Below are positions 8,793-20,835 of a DNA stretch of 64,000 nt, one piece after another. The DNA lies in contig NC_054390.1 of assembly GCF_001625195.1 (NCBI RefSeq), positions 4,426,027-4,490,026 of the forward strand, written 5' to 3'. Positions within the stretch are counted from its first letter, which is position 1, and every line of letters begins with the position of its first letter. The notes beneath the pieces are model-generated. The model was not told the origin of the DNA. It was given only the letters and a program-made list of their open reading frames with translations, and searched no databases. The DNA comes from Drechmeria coniospora. Its lineage: Eukaryota > Ascomycota > Sordariomycetes > Hypocreales > Ophiocordycipitaceae. Both the position numbers and the translations under genes were made by a program.

Positions 8793-11700
8793 CGAGTGAT
8801 GAGGGGGCGGTCGAGGTCGTCGGCCGTAGCGTCAGGGTCAAGCGTACTAGAGGTAAGTACCTGTTGTATTACTTGCCTTAATACCTACATAGTACTTGTT
8901 GATTGGCAGGACGGAGCACCACACAGCACTCACAGCACTGGATACACACACCTATAGGCATGACGAGCACAGCGAAGCTCCCACTGCAAAGACAAGCACA
9001 CCTGCTGTGCTGTACATGCACATGTACGTACTCTGCACGACAGGTATTTACTTATTTACATCTACAGTACGGCAAACAGCACAAGCACACCCACACTTAA
9101 GTACGTACTAGTACTCTGTACTCCGTGCTTGCACAGCAAACCCATGCACTTACTTTTACTCCGTTAGTACTTGGGACTACAGTACATGTACAAGCACAGC
9201 ACGGAGCATTTGTACTACAGTACGTACTGTACAGTACCAACTGCCTATTGTCATGATGTATTCCTTAGGTGCGGTGTACATGCACTTACGTGTACTGTAG
9301 GTACTCTAGGACGCGAGACGAGTAATCTGTCCGTCTGTAATGGCATATACTCGACAATTACTACGTCATGTCAAAACACGTACTGCACAGATCAAGGATG
9401 GAGTGAGTAATACTCCGTGTGCGTACTCGTACAGTAAGAATGCCCAGTTCGAATTAATTGCTGGTAGGAGTGCAAGTAGAGCTGCGGTGTTGATGGTATG
9501 CTGTAGGTACATCTACGGAGTTCACCAGCGATTGAGCGTATGTGCGCGCGTCCTTGCGTTGTACGGCAAGTACTTGTTCGTAAGTCCACCCAAGTACTCC
9601 GTACGTGTTCCGCAAGTACATGTGCTGCACAGTAGGAAATAGTGGTACTGAATGGAGTGCAGAACCCATCCTGGACAGGGTATCCGAATGGAACTTTTGC
9701 CCGCAAACTCGCACGGGAGTTTGGGGCATTTCCATCACCACGATCAGGTGCACACGGCACTCCGTACTATACTTACTGTAGGGGTAATTACAAGTACTTG
9801 CAAGTCCAAGTTTGTACGAGGTACGGAGTACTCCGCACAGCCGGTGTACTTTACGCTCGGCACCTGCTGCCCTACAGCACTTGCAGTACGAGCTCGTAGG
9901 TGCACTCTGTAATACTTACATGTTCATGTACAGAGTATACATGCATGTACATTTACAACTAAATACACTCAAGTACATGTACTGTACTGTACAGTTATCA
10001 CGTACTGTAAGAGGTGATACATGTACACGCGTGCGAAAGGTATAGCACGTACCATACGGGTTCATGTACTTGGAGCTACAGTGTACTCCGTACTTTGGCA
10101 GTCCGATGGCAAGTCGCAAAGGGCCCTGCGGGCTATACTTGAGTACCTGTAGTAGGTGCACTGTACGTACTAGGTACCTAGTATATTTTTACAAGCACAC
10201 GTACTCCGTACTGAAGTACATGCATGTCCCTGTTTTCGATGCTCTTTCATGGCCGCAATGACTCCGAAGGGTTACCGAGAACTGTGGTTCGAGTACGTAA
10301 TAGATGCACAAGTTGTCGGTACCTGTACAACCCCGCCATGAAGTATCCGTTCTGGTGCATCAAAAATTACTTGGTAGTAATTTTACAGCGCCTCTCCCAA
10401 CCCTTGCTCAACTACAGTACATGCAAGTACTCCGTACAGTACATGGCACAAACAGTACGGCGTTCATCTGAAAGTACTTGCAGTAATTATACGAGTACCC
10501 TCGTAGACATGCAATACAGTACTTACTTGTGCTTGGTTGCGCATGTGCATCGTGTTCCGTACACTGTGTCATTGACAGCATACATGAATCTGTAGCCTGT
10601 TCTAATTACTCCGTACTCGTACCAATGCATACATACATGTACATCTGTTCATTTGCGGAGTAATACTCGGTTGTACTCACTGAGAGACTCGTCAGTAATA
10701 CCGTCCTTACTCTGTACTAGGTACCTACCTAGTAGGTACAAGGGCGGGCATTTGTGCTGTGGTACAGTACTTTCAGCACGCTACTGAACAGTACCACTGG
10801 GAATTGCTGCGTCGATGTAAGTACCTAGTACCTAGGTACGTACTGTAGGTGCAGAACTTACAGTATATACTCAAGTATGTGCTGTACAGTACTTGTACTT
10901 ACGTGTACAACTAGGTACAGCAGACACTCATACAGTAATTACAGCAGTAGCACAAGCATGCAAGTACGTAAATGCTAGGTACTACCTGGGCATGCGTGCC
11001 GAATGCTTCGGCTAAGTACAACTGCCGGTACCAGTACGGGGTGGTTCCACCAGCGCTGTCGTGCTTGGCACCGTCCAACGCCCAGCCCTCTGTGGAGCTG
11101 ATGCGGTATGGACATTCATGTGCTCCGTAATAATAATACTGGTCGGAATGCGCTCAGCAGCGTTGGTCGTTGATATGAATGTTCAAAAGGACTTGCACCT
11201 GAGTAATACTCGAAGGTGTGCTTATAAGTATACCTCCTGTACGGAGTACAAGTGCAGAGTATGCCGTGCCGGACATGTACTTGCGTACTTGTACACCGAC
11301 ACATTATTGCGCTTGCCTTTTCAATGTACATGTAAGTACATCGCATTCACATGTACAGTGCGGAATACAATACGGTATGATTACTCCGCAACTCCGTACT
11401 CCGTACAGTACTTACATGTACAACTACTCCGTACATGCTTGCTTGTACTCGCAGATTCCCCTGCATGTACGTAAACTGTGCAGTGCAGATGCACGCCTAC
11501 TGGTACTGTTCAATACTGTCTACTCTCGTCTTCATGTGCATACCTGTAGGTGGTTACTTGCCAGTACTGCACGGCAAGTACGGAGTAATTATTCTAGTAT
11601 CAACACTTGGCAGGTACTGTGCCAAAGAGCACTGTACTTAATGTACAGTACATGTAGTCAGCTCGAGTACGTGTAGGTACTCCGCGCGGAGTAGATTACC

Positions 11701-14700
11701 AAGTAATTGCAAGTACTCGTACGGAGGACAGTAATGCCCCGTACTTGCTGCACTTGAGTACAGTATGCTGGTGTCCAGTATTAAGCGAGTACCAAACGAG
11801 TGCCGCAAGTACAAGTACTTACAGTACACCTGCAGCACCTTATCTAACCCTCTATCAAGTACATCCAAGTACTCCGTACATGTTGCAGAGTAATTATTAC
11901 TGTACTCATGATTGTGCCCACCGGAGCAAACATTCCGAACCAAGCCAGTGTCCGTCTCGGCTTGGCTTCATCGATGTTCGGACCGGAGGCGACGCAACGC
12001 GGCGTGGCAGGTTGGACAACAACCATTGTGTACAACTACATGTGCATGTATTGAACCACCGGCAAGTACATGCATTAGGTGTGCCGTGCATGCAAGTGCC
12101 TGGGTGTGATGAGGCGTTCGATGTGTAAGGAAACATGTACAGTACAGGCCTGCCGGGCTCGCATAGGGGCATGTGCTGTAAGCCAGGACGGTGAACCGGT
12201 AGGTGCCTGCAGGAGCAAAAACGAGGTGAGCTGCTGGCAAGTATTACTTGCAGTATTATTACTTCTTACTTGCCTGCAAGGACGTCGCGTAAAGTGCGTG
12301 CTGCGTCCGCTTGGACTTTCATGGCATCCCCTGCCACGTTCCTTTTGCGTCGTCACCTTGGTCGAACATAGCCTCGTGAAAGCTCTGGCATGCCGAGCAC
12401 TTGAGACGTACTTGGGCACGTGCGGCGGTACCTGCTGCATCTACAATACTCTATACGAGCGAGTGCAAGAATTGCCGTGATTCCGTGCATGGAAACCTCT
12501 GGCACGGGGCAGGTCCTTTGCAGGCGGCTGGCTCCGTCGAGCCATGACTCGGGGCGAACCCGGCTTGCCGTGCCGTACCGCCGGCATGCCTACCTGCTGA
12601 GATGGTTGATCTCGATGACAACCACGGAAGCCTTCGTATACTGTAGTCTCGACACAAGTACTTTGCTGCGGGTAGGTACATGTGAGTACTGTACTTACTT
12701 GCGCAGCTCTTGTACGCGTACGTGCTGTGCTGGGACAAATAGCCTGTCTTGCGTGAACTCTAGAATTTTCCGAGCCCTAGTATCCGTGCAAAGATTTGCA
12801 TGGTACTGCTATACGCCCAGTAGGTAAGTACTTGCACGATATTATTGCATCAGATGCTACACAGGTGCTGCAAGCAAGCAATTCTTACTCTGTACGACTC
12901 GACAGCATCCTCGACGACCAAGTTTCGTGCGGTCAATAGGGAAGCCAGAATCAAGTCACAAAGGTCACGAAACCCGTATAGGCGAGCATCCATGTGTATG
13001 GAGTACGATAGGGCAACAAACCAGAGTCGCATGCACATCCAAGTTCGGAGTACAATGTGGCATGACGTGCAATTACTGTATCTGTAAGTAATATCTGTAA
13101 GTAATAACAGTATTTGCAAGCAATAACTGCATAAGCAAGGACACGTTCGCACGGTACATGTACGCACCGATACAAGCCCTTTCGTCTCACTTGTAAATGC
13201 ATCGCTGGGAGGAGTCGGAGCACGGAGTTCTTCACTCCTTCTGGACGCGCCTCGAGCAAAACCCAAGTAGGAAACTCTTGGACAAGAGGCGAGGCCCGCC
13301 TCAGAAGCCGATGAATTGCCCGGTAGACAAGAGAAGGAGCGCTAAAGAGGCCTTGTATCCACCACCATGGCTCCGCCAAGACAACTGCGCGACCGTCCTT
13401 GTAGGGGGAACGAGGCACGGGGCGGCATGCGTGCTTATCAGCAAGCAATGCAACACAACTATTCCGTAATACTTACTTGCCGAACTGCGCAAGTACATGC
13501 ATGCTGCAACTACAAGAACACCTACAACTACTTGTACTGCACGCGTTAGGCCGTTGTTTGCATGTGAATCCATACTCGTGCTCTCCCTGAGTGTATCCGT
13601 ACAGTACGTGACTGCGTAAGCGTGTGCGAGTGCGAGCACGAACAAACAACAAACGCTCGCTCAGTCGGGCCGTTTGCACGCTTACCGTCCTCAAAATTAT
13701 AGTTAAACGTACAAGAACAGAGCGTACCTACCGGTAGCCAAGCACGTTGATTGTAAAAGCCGGCGAGCCTCGACTCTAGCCGGCGGCGATGAGCTCTGGC
13801 AGGCGGGTCGGACGACAAGCTCCGTCACCACCGCTCGCTCTCCTCCACGCGAGACAGGCTCTGCATCCACTCTCCTACATTTGTAGGTCGTACTTGGTTC
13901 CATGGAAGAGTTGGAGTATTACATGTGCGTACGGTACGCCGTGCAGCTACTGCTACATGACGCCGACACGTGTACGGCACTTGCCTGTAGGTCTACCCGC
14001 TTGCTTGTCGTTGTGCTGGCCCATGCAAAAGTGCCGCAACTGTAACGCCGTAGAAGTTCTCGTGCATGCAAGTGTAAGTAAGTCCTTGCTTTAATTTTGG
14101 TTGCGAGCACGGTATGTGTACGTGTGGTTGTACTTATGCCTTCCATGCCGAGAACTCTGTGGATGCCGAAAAGGATGCACTCCGCATATCTCTCCACAGT
14201 AACGGAGCACAAAGGATGCACTCCGCATGTCTCTCCGCAGCAGCGTCATGTGCAATGCTCATCACAAATTCACTACATGTAGATCGAGACTTGTATCGCC
14301 CCGTCGCTCATGTCGACTTCAAGTCCAGCACGGCGACAAGCAGGCGGATAGGGCTCATCCCGTCCTCGCTCAAACAGGACGCACGCGTCGGCCCTGCGGC
14401 AGACCTCCTCGGAGTGCTGCATTCGGACCCTCGGCAGACGGTGGTTTACTTACAGTACTTAAGTACGCCTCTAGCTGGAGTAGGAACCCCTACCCCGGTC
14501 TCGACAGGCGAGAACGGGGTCGACTTATTTGTACTTGCAGTCCAAGTACTCATACTTGCAACCCGCAGGTACACCGTGGCTTTGTCACCGATAAAGTCTC
14601 TGGAACTTCTGGAAGTTCTGGAAGAGGGACGGTGGGGGCCGGAGGAGCTATCAGTGACGGCTGCTCGTACGAGCATGGCATGCAGGCGATTTTGTTATCT

Positions 14701-14745
14701 GCTGTACATGTATTGACAAGTGCCGGAGTTGCGGTGGAAACTTCA
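8793..14745. other. Gene-poor, GTAC-palindrome-rich stretch
   Basis: Nearly 6 kb show no recognisable gene. The sequence is dominated by overlapping short words such as GTACTCCGTAC, TACGGAGTAC, AAGTACTT, TGTACATGTACA and CTAGGTACCTAG, with many hexamers equal to their own reverse complement. Reading frames of 60-200 codons occur on both strands, but they are rich in Tyr, Val, Cys and Thr because of the GTAC words and have no domain motif. GC-richer islands near 12,150-12,620 and 13,200-13,420 may be unique sequence, but I cannot assign them. No transposon ends were found. Confidence 0.6.
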
Positions 14746-14755
14746 TTTATATATT
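14746..14755 (+). promoter_or_regulatory. TATA box, secreted gene at 14993
   Basis: tttatatatt lies about 245 bp upstream of the start codon. The genes at 16601, 18054, 20578 and 21790 have similar TATA runs 150-250 bp upstream, in otherwise TATA-poor surroundings. Confidence 0.5.
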
Positions 14756-14992
14756 CACTACTTCGTGCTTCTCCTCTGCTCCGTCGGCTCGTAGGACTGT
14801 GGAACTCCTTTCTCCTCGCTTCGAATCGTACTGTACCCATGCTTGCGCCGACACGAGTACCTGTGCGCACCCTCACACGCTTTGGTCAACAACGTCCGTC
14901 CTGCGCAAGAGAGAAGCAACGGTCGCTTCCTAGGCCGTCGACGGCAAGATAGTGGCCAACAGTCTCTCGCACTACACAACTGGCTGAAAAAA

Positions 14993-15208
14993 ATGCGCTT
15001 CTCCCTCACCATCATGACTGCACTCGCAGCCGTTGCCATCGGCAGCCCCATCCAACCCGCTGGCACCCAGAGATGCTCAAACGCTTTGCGAGGCAGGAAA
15101 GGATATCGATGTGGTGAACGATTTACTTGCCTGCACTACCCGAGCAACAGTTTTGGCTGGTGCGTCCCCCGGAAGTACGACATCGTCCTTCGTGTTGTTT
15201 CCACCTGA
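14993..15208 (+). CDS. Small secreted cysteine-rich protein (array member 1)
   Basis: A single exon encodes 71 residues. The N-terminus MRFSLTIMTALAAVAIGSP is a signal peptide nearly identical in style to those of the genes at 20578 and 21790. The mature part has four cysteines in the array's core pattern: RC, then C-GERFT-C (five residues between), then ten residues ending SFGW before CVP. The first interval is longer here (11 residues) than in members 4 and 5 (6 residues). Two further C-terminal cysteines seen at 20578 are missing, because the frame stops after VVST. The product is probably exported and disulphide-bonded. I do not recognise the family and assign no function. Confidence 0.7.
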   Translation: MRFSLTIMTALAAVAIGSPIQPAGTQRCSNALRGRKGYRCGERFTCLHYPSNSFGWCVPRKYDIVLRVVST

Positions 15209-16352
15209 CTTTTTTGATGCGACCACTGCATGATTGGCCGCGAGCTCTAGGAGCCGTATGGAATTGAATGGTCTTGGGAGTCTTGGGAGTCACAGGCGTT
15301 ACGGGAACAAGGAGGATTTCGCGTTGAATAAGTATGTACACTCGGCACTAATTAGTCAAGTAATACTCGTATAACAGGCTTATTACCAGCGGCAGATGCC
15401 CGGGCTGTACAGGTTAGATGTGCCTGCAAGTTTGTCCCCGGCAGAGGTTGGCACCGCTGAGTGGTTTGCTATCCGTACTATCCAGTGTTCCTTTTCTCTC
15501 TTTGAAGTGTGATTGTCGACCTGTCTACAGTACAACTACGCTAGTAAGTTACTACCAGTGCAACTACTTCGTATTACCAATCTATGTGTCCATGTATTGG
15601 AGTACAAGTACGGAGTAGTTGTACTTGCATTACTTACAACTAGTTGAGTAAAGCGGAGTCTCAGCTTGACAAACTGCTCGTACTTGCACTCCTTCACTTC
15701 ACGGTGCTTTGTCGTACGTAGTAGTCGTCGTCGTCGTGGCAGTACCAGCAGCAGCAGGAGTGACAGCAGCAAGTACACTTGTACGAGTGAACGTATTCTG
15801 TATGTGTACAAGACAAGTACGAGTAGGTGTACGTAGTACGTGTACTGAATGGACTGCTTCCTTGCTTGTAAAGCAAGTACATGCTCATACAACTTCACCT
15901 ACATACTTACACCTGTAGGTGCACAGAAGGTGTTCATGGCAGAGGTTATTGTAATACAGGCATGAAATGTAAGTATCCATCCATACCCCCATGTACTTGG
16001 GTGTGCATGTAAATGTAGATGCATGTACGGAGTGGTTGTACAACTACTCCTCCGTACGGAGTATTCCGTGCAGGCACGAGTATTCGAACCCATCCGTAAC
16101 TTGCCCCGTGGTCCTTTGACCCATGTCAAGGTCTCCGCGCATCGCGAGTGTTGTAAACACATCTTCTCGTATGATGCATGGCGAAAGATGCTCTTGGCGC
16201 TCTGGCTGTACGAGTAATGCGGAGGCAAGGTGCATCTTTCTCCGTCCTTGGCTAGGTAGGAGTTGCATCCTACCGCCATGCGTCCGTGCTTTTCACTCCG
16301 GCTTTGCCGGCTCCGTTTCTACCGATACACCGACGACTTTGCGGATGAAAAG
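15209..16352. other. Spacer between array members 1 and 2
   Basis: About 1.1 kb without a gene. It contains a GTC/GTA-rich stretch near 15,718-15,770 and GTAC words. A spacer motif shared with four other places in the array lies at 16096-16130 (listed separately). Confidence 0.6.
16096..16130 (+). repeat. Array spacer motif, copy 1
   Basis: ttgccccgtggtcctttgac followed by ccatgtcaag. It matches copies at 17521-17555, 18786-18815, 19805-19840 and 21374-21405. The loose consensus is TTGYCCYRYGGWCCYTTGAC then YCCTGTC. It lies about 250 bp upstream of the TATA run of array member 2. Confidence 0.6.
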
Positions 16353-16367
16353 TATATATATATATAT
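16353..16367 (+). promoter_or_regulatory. TATA run, array member 2
   Basis: Alternating tatatatatatat ends about 235 bp upstream of the ATG at 16601. It is the clearest TATA run in the array. Confidence 0.55.
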
Positions 16368-16600
16368 CGCCCTTCCAACCCCGACCGGCAGATGGTTATG
16401 TAGGACTCGTACTCGCACGCAGGCACACACACGTACGCGTCCGGTAGACTCGAACACTCTGCATAGCGACCCTTCCTGGCACGATCGACCCCGCAGCCAC
16501 TCAACCAGAAACGCAAAGCCAACACAAGCATTTCAAGAGTTGCTTGTCCCTATATTCCGTCGCCTATCCGAGAACACCCCCATCAACACCTCCACCAAGT

Positions 16601-16887
16601 ATGCACGTCTCTCTCGCTATTTTGGCCGCCTTCGCTGGCGTTGCGGTCGCCACCCCCGTCCCGGCCGCTGATCCCAATCCGCTTAAGCTTCCGAAGAGCC
16701 TTTCCACCGAATGCGATCCAAGAAGTAAGCGCGGAAATGCGGTGAAGGTTTCATCTGCCAGGCCTTCTTTCCACTCAGTCCGTACGGGTATTGCCGACGT
16801 CTATCGCCCGTGGGTGATCATCTTCCGAGCTATTACTACCAACTCCATGCCACGAAAAACGCCATGCCTGGTACGGCTCGTGGTTAA
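16601..16887 (+). pseudogene. Frameshifted small secreted cysteine-rich protein (array member 2)
   Basis: The ATG at 16601 opens an intact signal peptide (MHVSLAILAAFAGVAVATP) and a short Pro/Lys-rich stretch up to ECDPRSKRG. The core then continues in another frame: KCGEGFICQAFFPLSPYGYC, which is C-x5-C-x11-C exactly as in members 3, 4 and 5. The shift of one base lies near 16735-16741. A GTAAGC at 16724 resembles a donor, but no acceptor restores the core. The 3' part (around TPCLVRLV) recalls TACLITLV at the end of member 3, again in a different frame. The unshifted frame runs on to 17503 without any family feature and is probably fortuitous. Confidence 0.6.
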
Positions 16888-17880
16888 GCGTGGTGCTTGC
16901 GTTTTCTGGGCGCGATATTGGCCACATCAGATGGGAATGAAGTTTCTGGAGTCACTGGAGTTGATTCACTGGAGTTCAGGGGTAACACGGAGCGGCGCCG
17001 AGGCTGTATCGGTGGTTATGCTCGAACAGGTGTTTGCTTGGCAAAGTTGGACTCTATCAAGGGCGATTGCCCACTATGAGAGCATTCCTTTCCCGGAACA
17101 AGGAAGCGGGGGATACATTATTACGACAAGTACAAAGTCGACACACACGAAATCCTGCTTCTCTATTCTGCTAAACCGGAGCATGGCTAAGCAAAAGGTG
17201 AGTGGTACCTACGAATGCAGCAAGTGTGCTCCGTCCACACAGCGTACAATTACATGTCAGTTGACGCAAATTAAGCCAAAGTTACTGCCACAACCAAGCA
17301 CCCGTGCCGTCTTGTTCGTGTACGAGCCGTTGAAACTACATGTACAGTATGTGCAAGAAAGGGAACAATGTACAGTATTCGAGCAACTTGTACCGAGAAC
17401 CAAGTGTAAGCAGTTGTTCAAGTGCGAACCAGTACTATCAAGATGCGCTACTTGTACACCTAAGTGTAGCTCTATAGTATTATGGAGCAGTACAGGAAAA
17501 TGATGCTCGGTTTTGGTATTCGGAATTTGTCCTATGGTCCCTTGACTCCTGTCCAATGTACAACTAAAATTACTTGCGCAACGTGCGACATAGGGTGCAA
17601 TACTTGCGCACCGTACAATGACATATAAGTATTGTACTTACTCGATTAGGTTTACTTGCGGTGTATGTAGTAAAGAGTACGGGGTACGGAGTACAGTGCA
17701 CCCAATTCTACAGAGTACACAATAATAATATTTTACGTCGGTATACTGTCGTGGCCAGTATCATTGGCGTCTTGGTTGCAAGTGGAAGAAGTCGGTACTG
17801 CACAACTAGTCTTCTCTTTCGTTGTCTCTTATTGGAAGGTATCCTTAACTGCTTTGCCCAATTTTCCTCGTACAGACAAC
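16888..17880. other. Spacer between array members 2 and 3
   Basis: About 1 kb with no supported gene; an open frame runs through its first 600 bases but has no recognisable features. It contains spacer-motif copy 2 and GTAC words. Confidence 0.55.
17521..17555 (+). repeat. Array spacer motif, copy 2
   Basis: ttgtcctatggtcccttgac then tcctgtcc. It differs from copies 1 and 4 mostly by transitions and lies about 330 bp upstream of the TATA element of array member 3. Confidence 0.6.
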
Positions 17881-17900
17881 TATAAGTATATACCTATATC
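17881..17900 (+). promoter_or_regulatory. TATA-like element, array member 3
   Basis: tataagtatatacctatatc lies about 155-175 bp upstream of the ATG at 18054, matching the position of TATA runs in the sister genes. Confidence 0.45.
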
Positions 17901-18053
17901 CCATCCCCAAGTATGCTCGTAAGTAATTGGACGCATCTACTATGAGAAAACTGCCACAATCGACTATTACAACAGCCCTGCCTCGTCTGACGTCAAACAT
18001 CGTCGACTACAGTAGAAGCTCCACGGTCAACAGAAGCAGCTTCCTCGCTCGTC

Positions 18054-18310
18054 ATGCACTTCTCCTTCCTTATCATTACTGCCCTCGTCGGTGTCGGCAT
18101 CGCCAGCCCACTCCCAGACGCTCGGTAACAACCCGCTCTTTGGCGATTATGGACCAAAGTGTGTGGGCAGATACCGCTGCGACAAGATATCCCCTTTCGG
18201 CGCATTTGGGGTTTGCGTCTACGTTCGTCCGATTATTGGTATTCAAAAAAAAATGTCCCTCGAATGATGCAAAGAATCAGACGGCATGTCTGATTACTCT
18301 AGTTCAATGA
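18054..18310 (+). pseudogene. Frameshifted small secreted cysteine-rich protein (array member 3)
   Basis: The signal peptide MHFSFLIITALVGVGIASP is intact, but the frame stops at 18126-18128. One base over, the family core is present: KCVGRYRC, eleven residues ending FGAFGV, then CVYVRP (C-x5-C-x11-C). A second one-base shift falls at or near a run of nine A's (18245-18253). Beyond it the last two cysteines follow as KKCPSND-KNQTAC and the frame ends in TGA at 18308-18310. Its end resembles CQSANNQTAC of the intact gene at 20578, and similarity continues into the 3' flank. Both shifts are +1. A sequencing error in the A run is possible for the second, less likely for the first. Confidence 0.65.
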
Positions 18311-18785
18311 GATGCGTGGACCGCATGGGAGTTGAGCATGCTACGAGACTCATGCATCTTCGCGTCACGACAGTCACGATTCGGCTGGGTCAAGACTTGG
18401 GCACACGACCGCCGACGCACACGAATATTCAGTGTACACATGTACAGTATCGCAGTCGAGACACCTACTTGTACTATACTCTTCCCCGTCAATCATCAGG
18501 CCATAGGTGTAGATTGGTGTGTGCAAGTACTGTATATTCTACGCATGGACGTTTCTAGTCTTGGCCCCATCCTTCCCGAGTGCATTACTGCGGATGGCAA
18601 AGCAAAGATAGTCCGTAAAGGAGCGGTGGGTTTCGCACCATAGTCGGGAAAAGCGCAGTCGTCAGTTTGACGTGTGCATATTCGTCGACACGCATTTACT
18701 TGCAGGCTCGCATCGTTCCGTGGTACGTGTACGAGCTGAACTGCGTTTCCTCGTCGTCCACTTCGTCCTCTGGCCCGTACGTTGT

Positions 18786-18815
18786 GCTTTACCCGATGGA
18801 CTTGACCCCTCTTGG
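18786..18815 (+). repeat. Array spacer motif, copy 3
   Basis: tttacccgatggacttgacc then cctcttggg. It is part of the longer 3'-flank similarity with 21374-21460. Confidence 0.5.
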
Positions 18816-19804
18816 GATAGTTCTGCCACGTCCGACTGGCAATACGAGAAAGGATTTATGTTGAACTGTCCGTTGTTCCGGTTGGAGACGCGCTGTATAA
18901 TTACATGCATCAGCCGCCGCATTAGTATCCTCAATGATGGGTGGATGGGGATATCTTCAACGACTTCATGATTTGATTATACTGTTCTAGAAAACGCGGT
19001 TCGGATTGCTCCCATTATGGGCAATGAAAGGCGATTATGGCAGGTAAATGTAAACAAGTACGAGTAGAATTACTACCACCTAGCAAGCAGGACTTGTGCA
19101 TCTTGTCAGCGGGGAATGTGGTGCCCACCAAAAGCAGCGATGTTGGCACTTTGTACATGTAAAACCTGAAAGTATGGTCCGGCCGCAGTTGGACCACCTT
19201 CTGTTGGCTAGTTGCTGAGACGGGTTGGCTCTGTAACTGAACTGTTGTACTGCAATTACGGAGTACAAGTAGGTGCTATTCCACGTACAAGACAATGAGT
19301 TTATGGGTACTATTAGTCTGTCAGTACTACTCCGTACGGGTGCAAGTAATTAATTACTTGCTTATTTATATGTACATGGACATGCAGGTACAACATGTAA
19401 GTAGGAGTAACGTAAGTACATGTACAGTAATACTGTACTGTAAGTAAGAGCAACTACTAGTATACAGTAACTAAGAGTTTCAGTGTATATACTTACAGTA
19501 CTGAAACACTACGGAGTACTTACTGTAGCTGTAAGTACATACTATATAAACAGTCCGTTCAGTACTCCGTACTCCGTAAGTACATCGACACCTACAGTAC
19601 TTTCACAACTTGTCTCATGACCTTCATACATTACTTGTACATTTCCGCTTACGTACCGCTATATTTACAAGTACAATATATATGCCTGTACTCCGTACCC
19701 ATGTAAATATTTGAGCCCAGTTTGTACCTGTACTCCGTACTTTTGCTAGTATTGTACTCCGTACCAACGTGTGCTATAATGTATACGGAGTATTACCAAG
19801 TAGT

Positions 19805-19840
19805 CGTAATTTGTCCCACGGTACCTTGACCCCTGTCTAT
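19805..19840 (+). repeat. Array spacer motif, copy 4
   Basis: ttgtcccacggtaccttgac then ccctgtct. With copy 2 it is the most similar pair of the five. Confidence 0.6.
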
Positions 19841-20429
19841 TTTACTGAGCAACATATGGGTATTATTTGAATAGCAAATTACGGCTCGGGCTGAAGCGCA
19901 TTTATAGGTATTGCTTAAATGTATACTGTATGTACAGTAAGTAAGTACATGTAAGTGTAAGTACACCTACTTAACTTTTCTTGCCCCGACTTGAATACTG
20001 TAATCCAAGCTATCGTTATAGTACACTTACCACCACTACTGCAATGTTCGTAAGGTGTACTCCAAAGTAAGCAGACAGAGTACTGTAGGTATAGTATGCT
20101 TGTAGGTGCATAGCAAATTTGCATGGTGGTTGGTATAATAATGGCCTATTATTGGCGCTTTGCTGTACTCCGTACTTGCAAAAAGTGCCGTTTTTTCGTC
20201 CACACATGCAGTAATGTTCTATATCTCGTCTTTTATTGGACGGGAATTGCACCCTACGGAGCATGTGTCCATGTGGCTTGGACCGATATCATATTACTAT
20301 TACCCTTACATGTACTTGCATGTACTGTAGTTGAGTTGTATGTGTGCTGGCTCCTTGACTTGCACCTACAACTGCACTGTGCTATATTCAGGCCAATGCT
20401 TCGCTTCGGCTATCGAGACAACTACCAAG

Positions 20430-20438
20430 TATATATAA
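20430..20438 (+). promoter_or_regulatory. TATA box, array member 4
   Basis: tatatataa lies about 145 bp upstream of the start codon at 20578. Confidence 0.55.
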
Positions 20439-20577
20439 CCCTCATTCAGGCCACAACCGCTCGTGTTTGGACGAATCCTCCATAAAACTTGCACACTCGA
20501 TTCCAATCCCACCGCTCCGCTCGGTAGCTGAAAGGCCGATACGCCAGGTCAACCCAACTCGCACGTGCTCGCTCACC

Positions 20578-20835
20578 ATGCGCTTCTCCCTCACCATCTT
20601 TACCGCTCTCGTCGGCGTCAGCGTCGCCAGCCCCCTTTCGGCCGCCGCCCGGCAGCCTGATTATTGCACCCGATGGGGGCCCCATTGTGTGATGGGATGG
20701 AAGTGCTGGGAGCTTCATACTGGCAATATGTTTGGGACATGCATCAACCCTCGGGCAAATCGTGCGAATCGTGTTGTGAATACATGTCAGTCGGCAAACA
20801 ATCAGACAGCATGTGCGTCTGCTACGGCTCAATGA
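20578..20835 (+). CDS. Small secreted cysteine-rich protein (array member 4, six cysteines)
   Basis: A single exon encodes 85 residues. The signal peptide is MRFSLTIFTALVGVSVASP, with a likely cut near SPLSAAA. The mature protein has six cysteines at about positions 30, 37, 43, 55, 70 and 79: C-x6-C-x5-C-x11-C-x14-C-x8-C, with NMFGT before the fourth and QSANNQTA between the last two. Six cysteines allow three disulphides, typical of stable secreted mini-proteins. It is the most complete member of the array and shares its 3' flank with member 3. I do not recognise the family; an effector or antimicrobial role would be a guess from size and export only. Confidence 0.75.
   Translation: MRFSLTIFTALVGVSVASPLSAAARQPDYCTRWGPHCVMGWKCWELHTGNMFGTCINPRANRANRVVNTCQSANNQTACASATAQ

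Larger units (their letters stand above)
18311..20429. other. Spacer between array members 3 and 4
   Basis: About 2.1 kb. Its first 550 bp resemble the 3' flank of the gene at 20578. It carries spacer-motif copies 3 and 4, which leaves room for one array unit that has lost a recognisable gene between 18.9 and 19.8 kb. From 19,300 to 19,800 it is very AT-rich with dense GTAC/TACGGAGTA words. No supported coding sequence. Confidence 0.55.

Noticed and set aside
16080..16100. attcgaaccc resembling a tRNA T arm
   Set aside because: No matching acceptor, D or anticodon arms nearby on either strand.
16724..16780. Possible intron in array member 2 (GTAAGC donor)
   Set aside because: No acceptor at a usable distance restores the conserved cysteine core, so a frameshift fits better.
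16888..17503. Continuation of the 16601 frame to 319 residues
   Set aside because: The family core lies in another frame and the extension has no motif; the run looks fortuitous.
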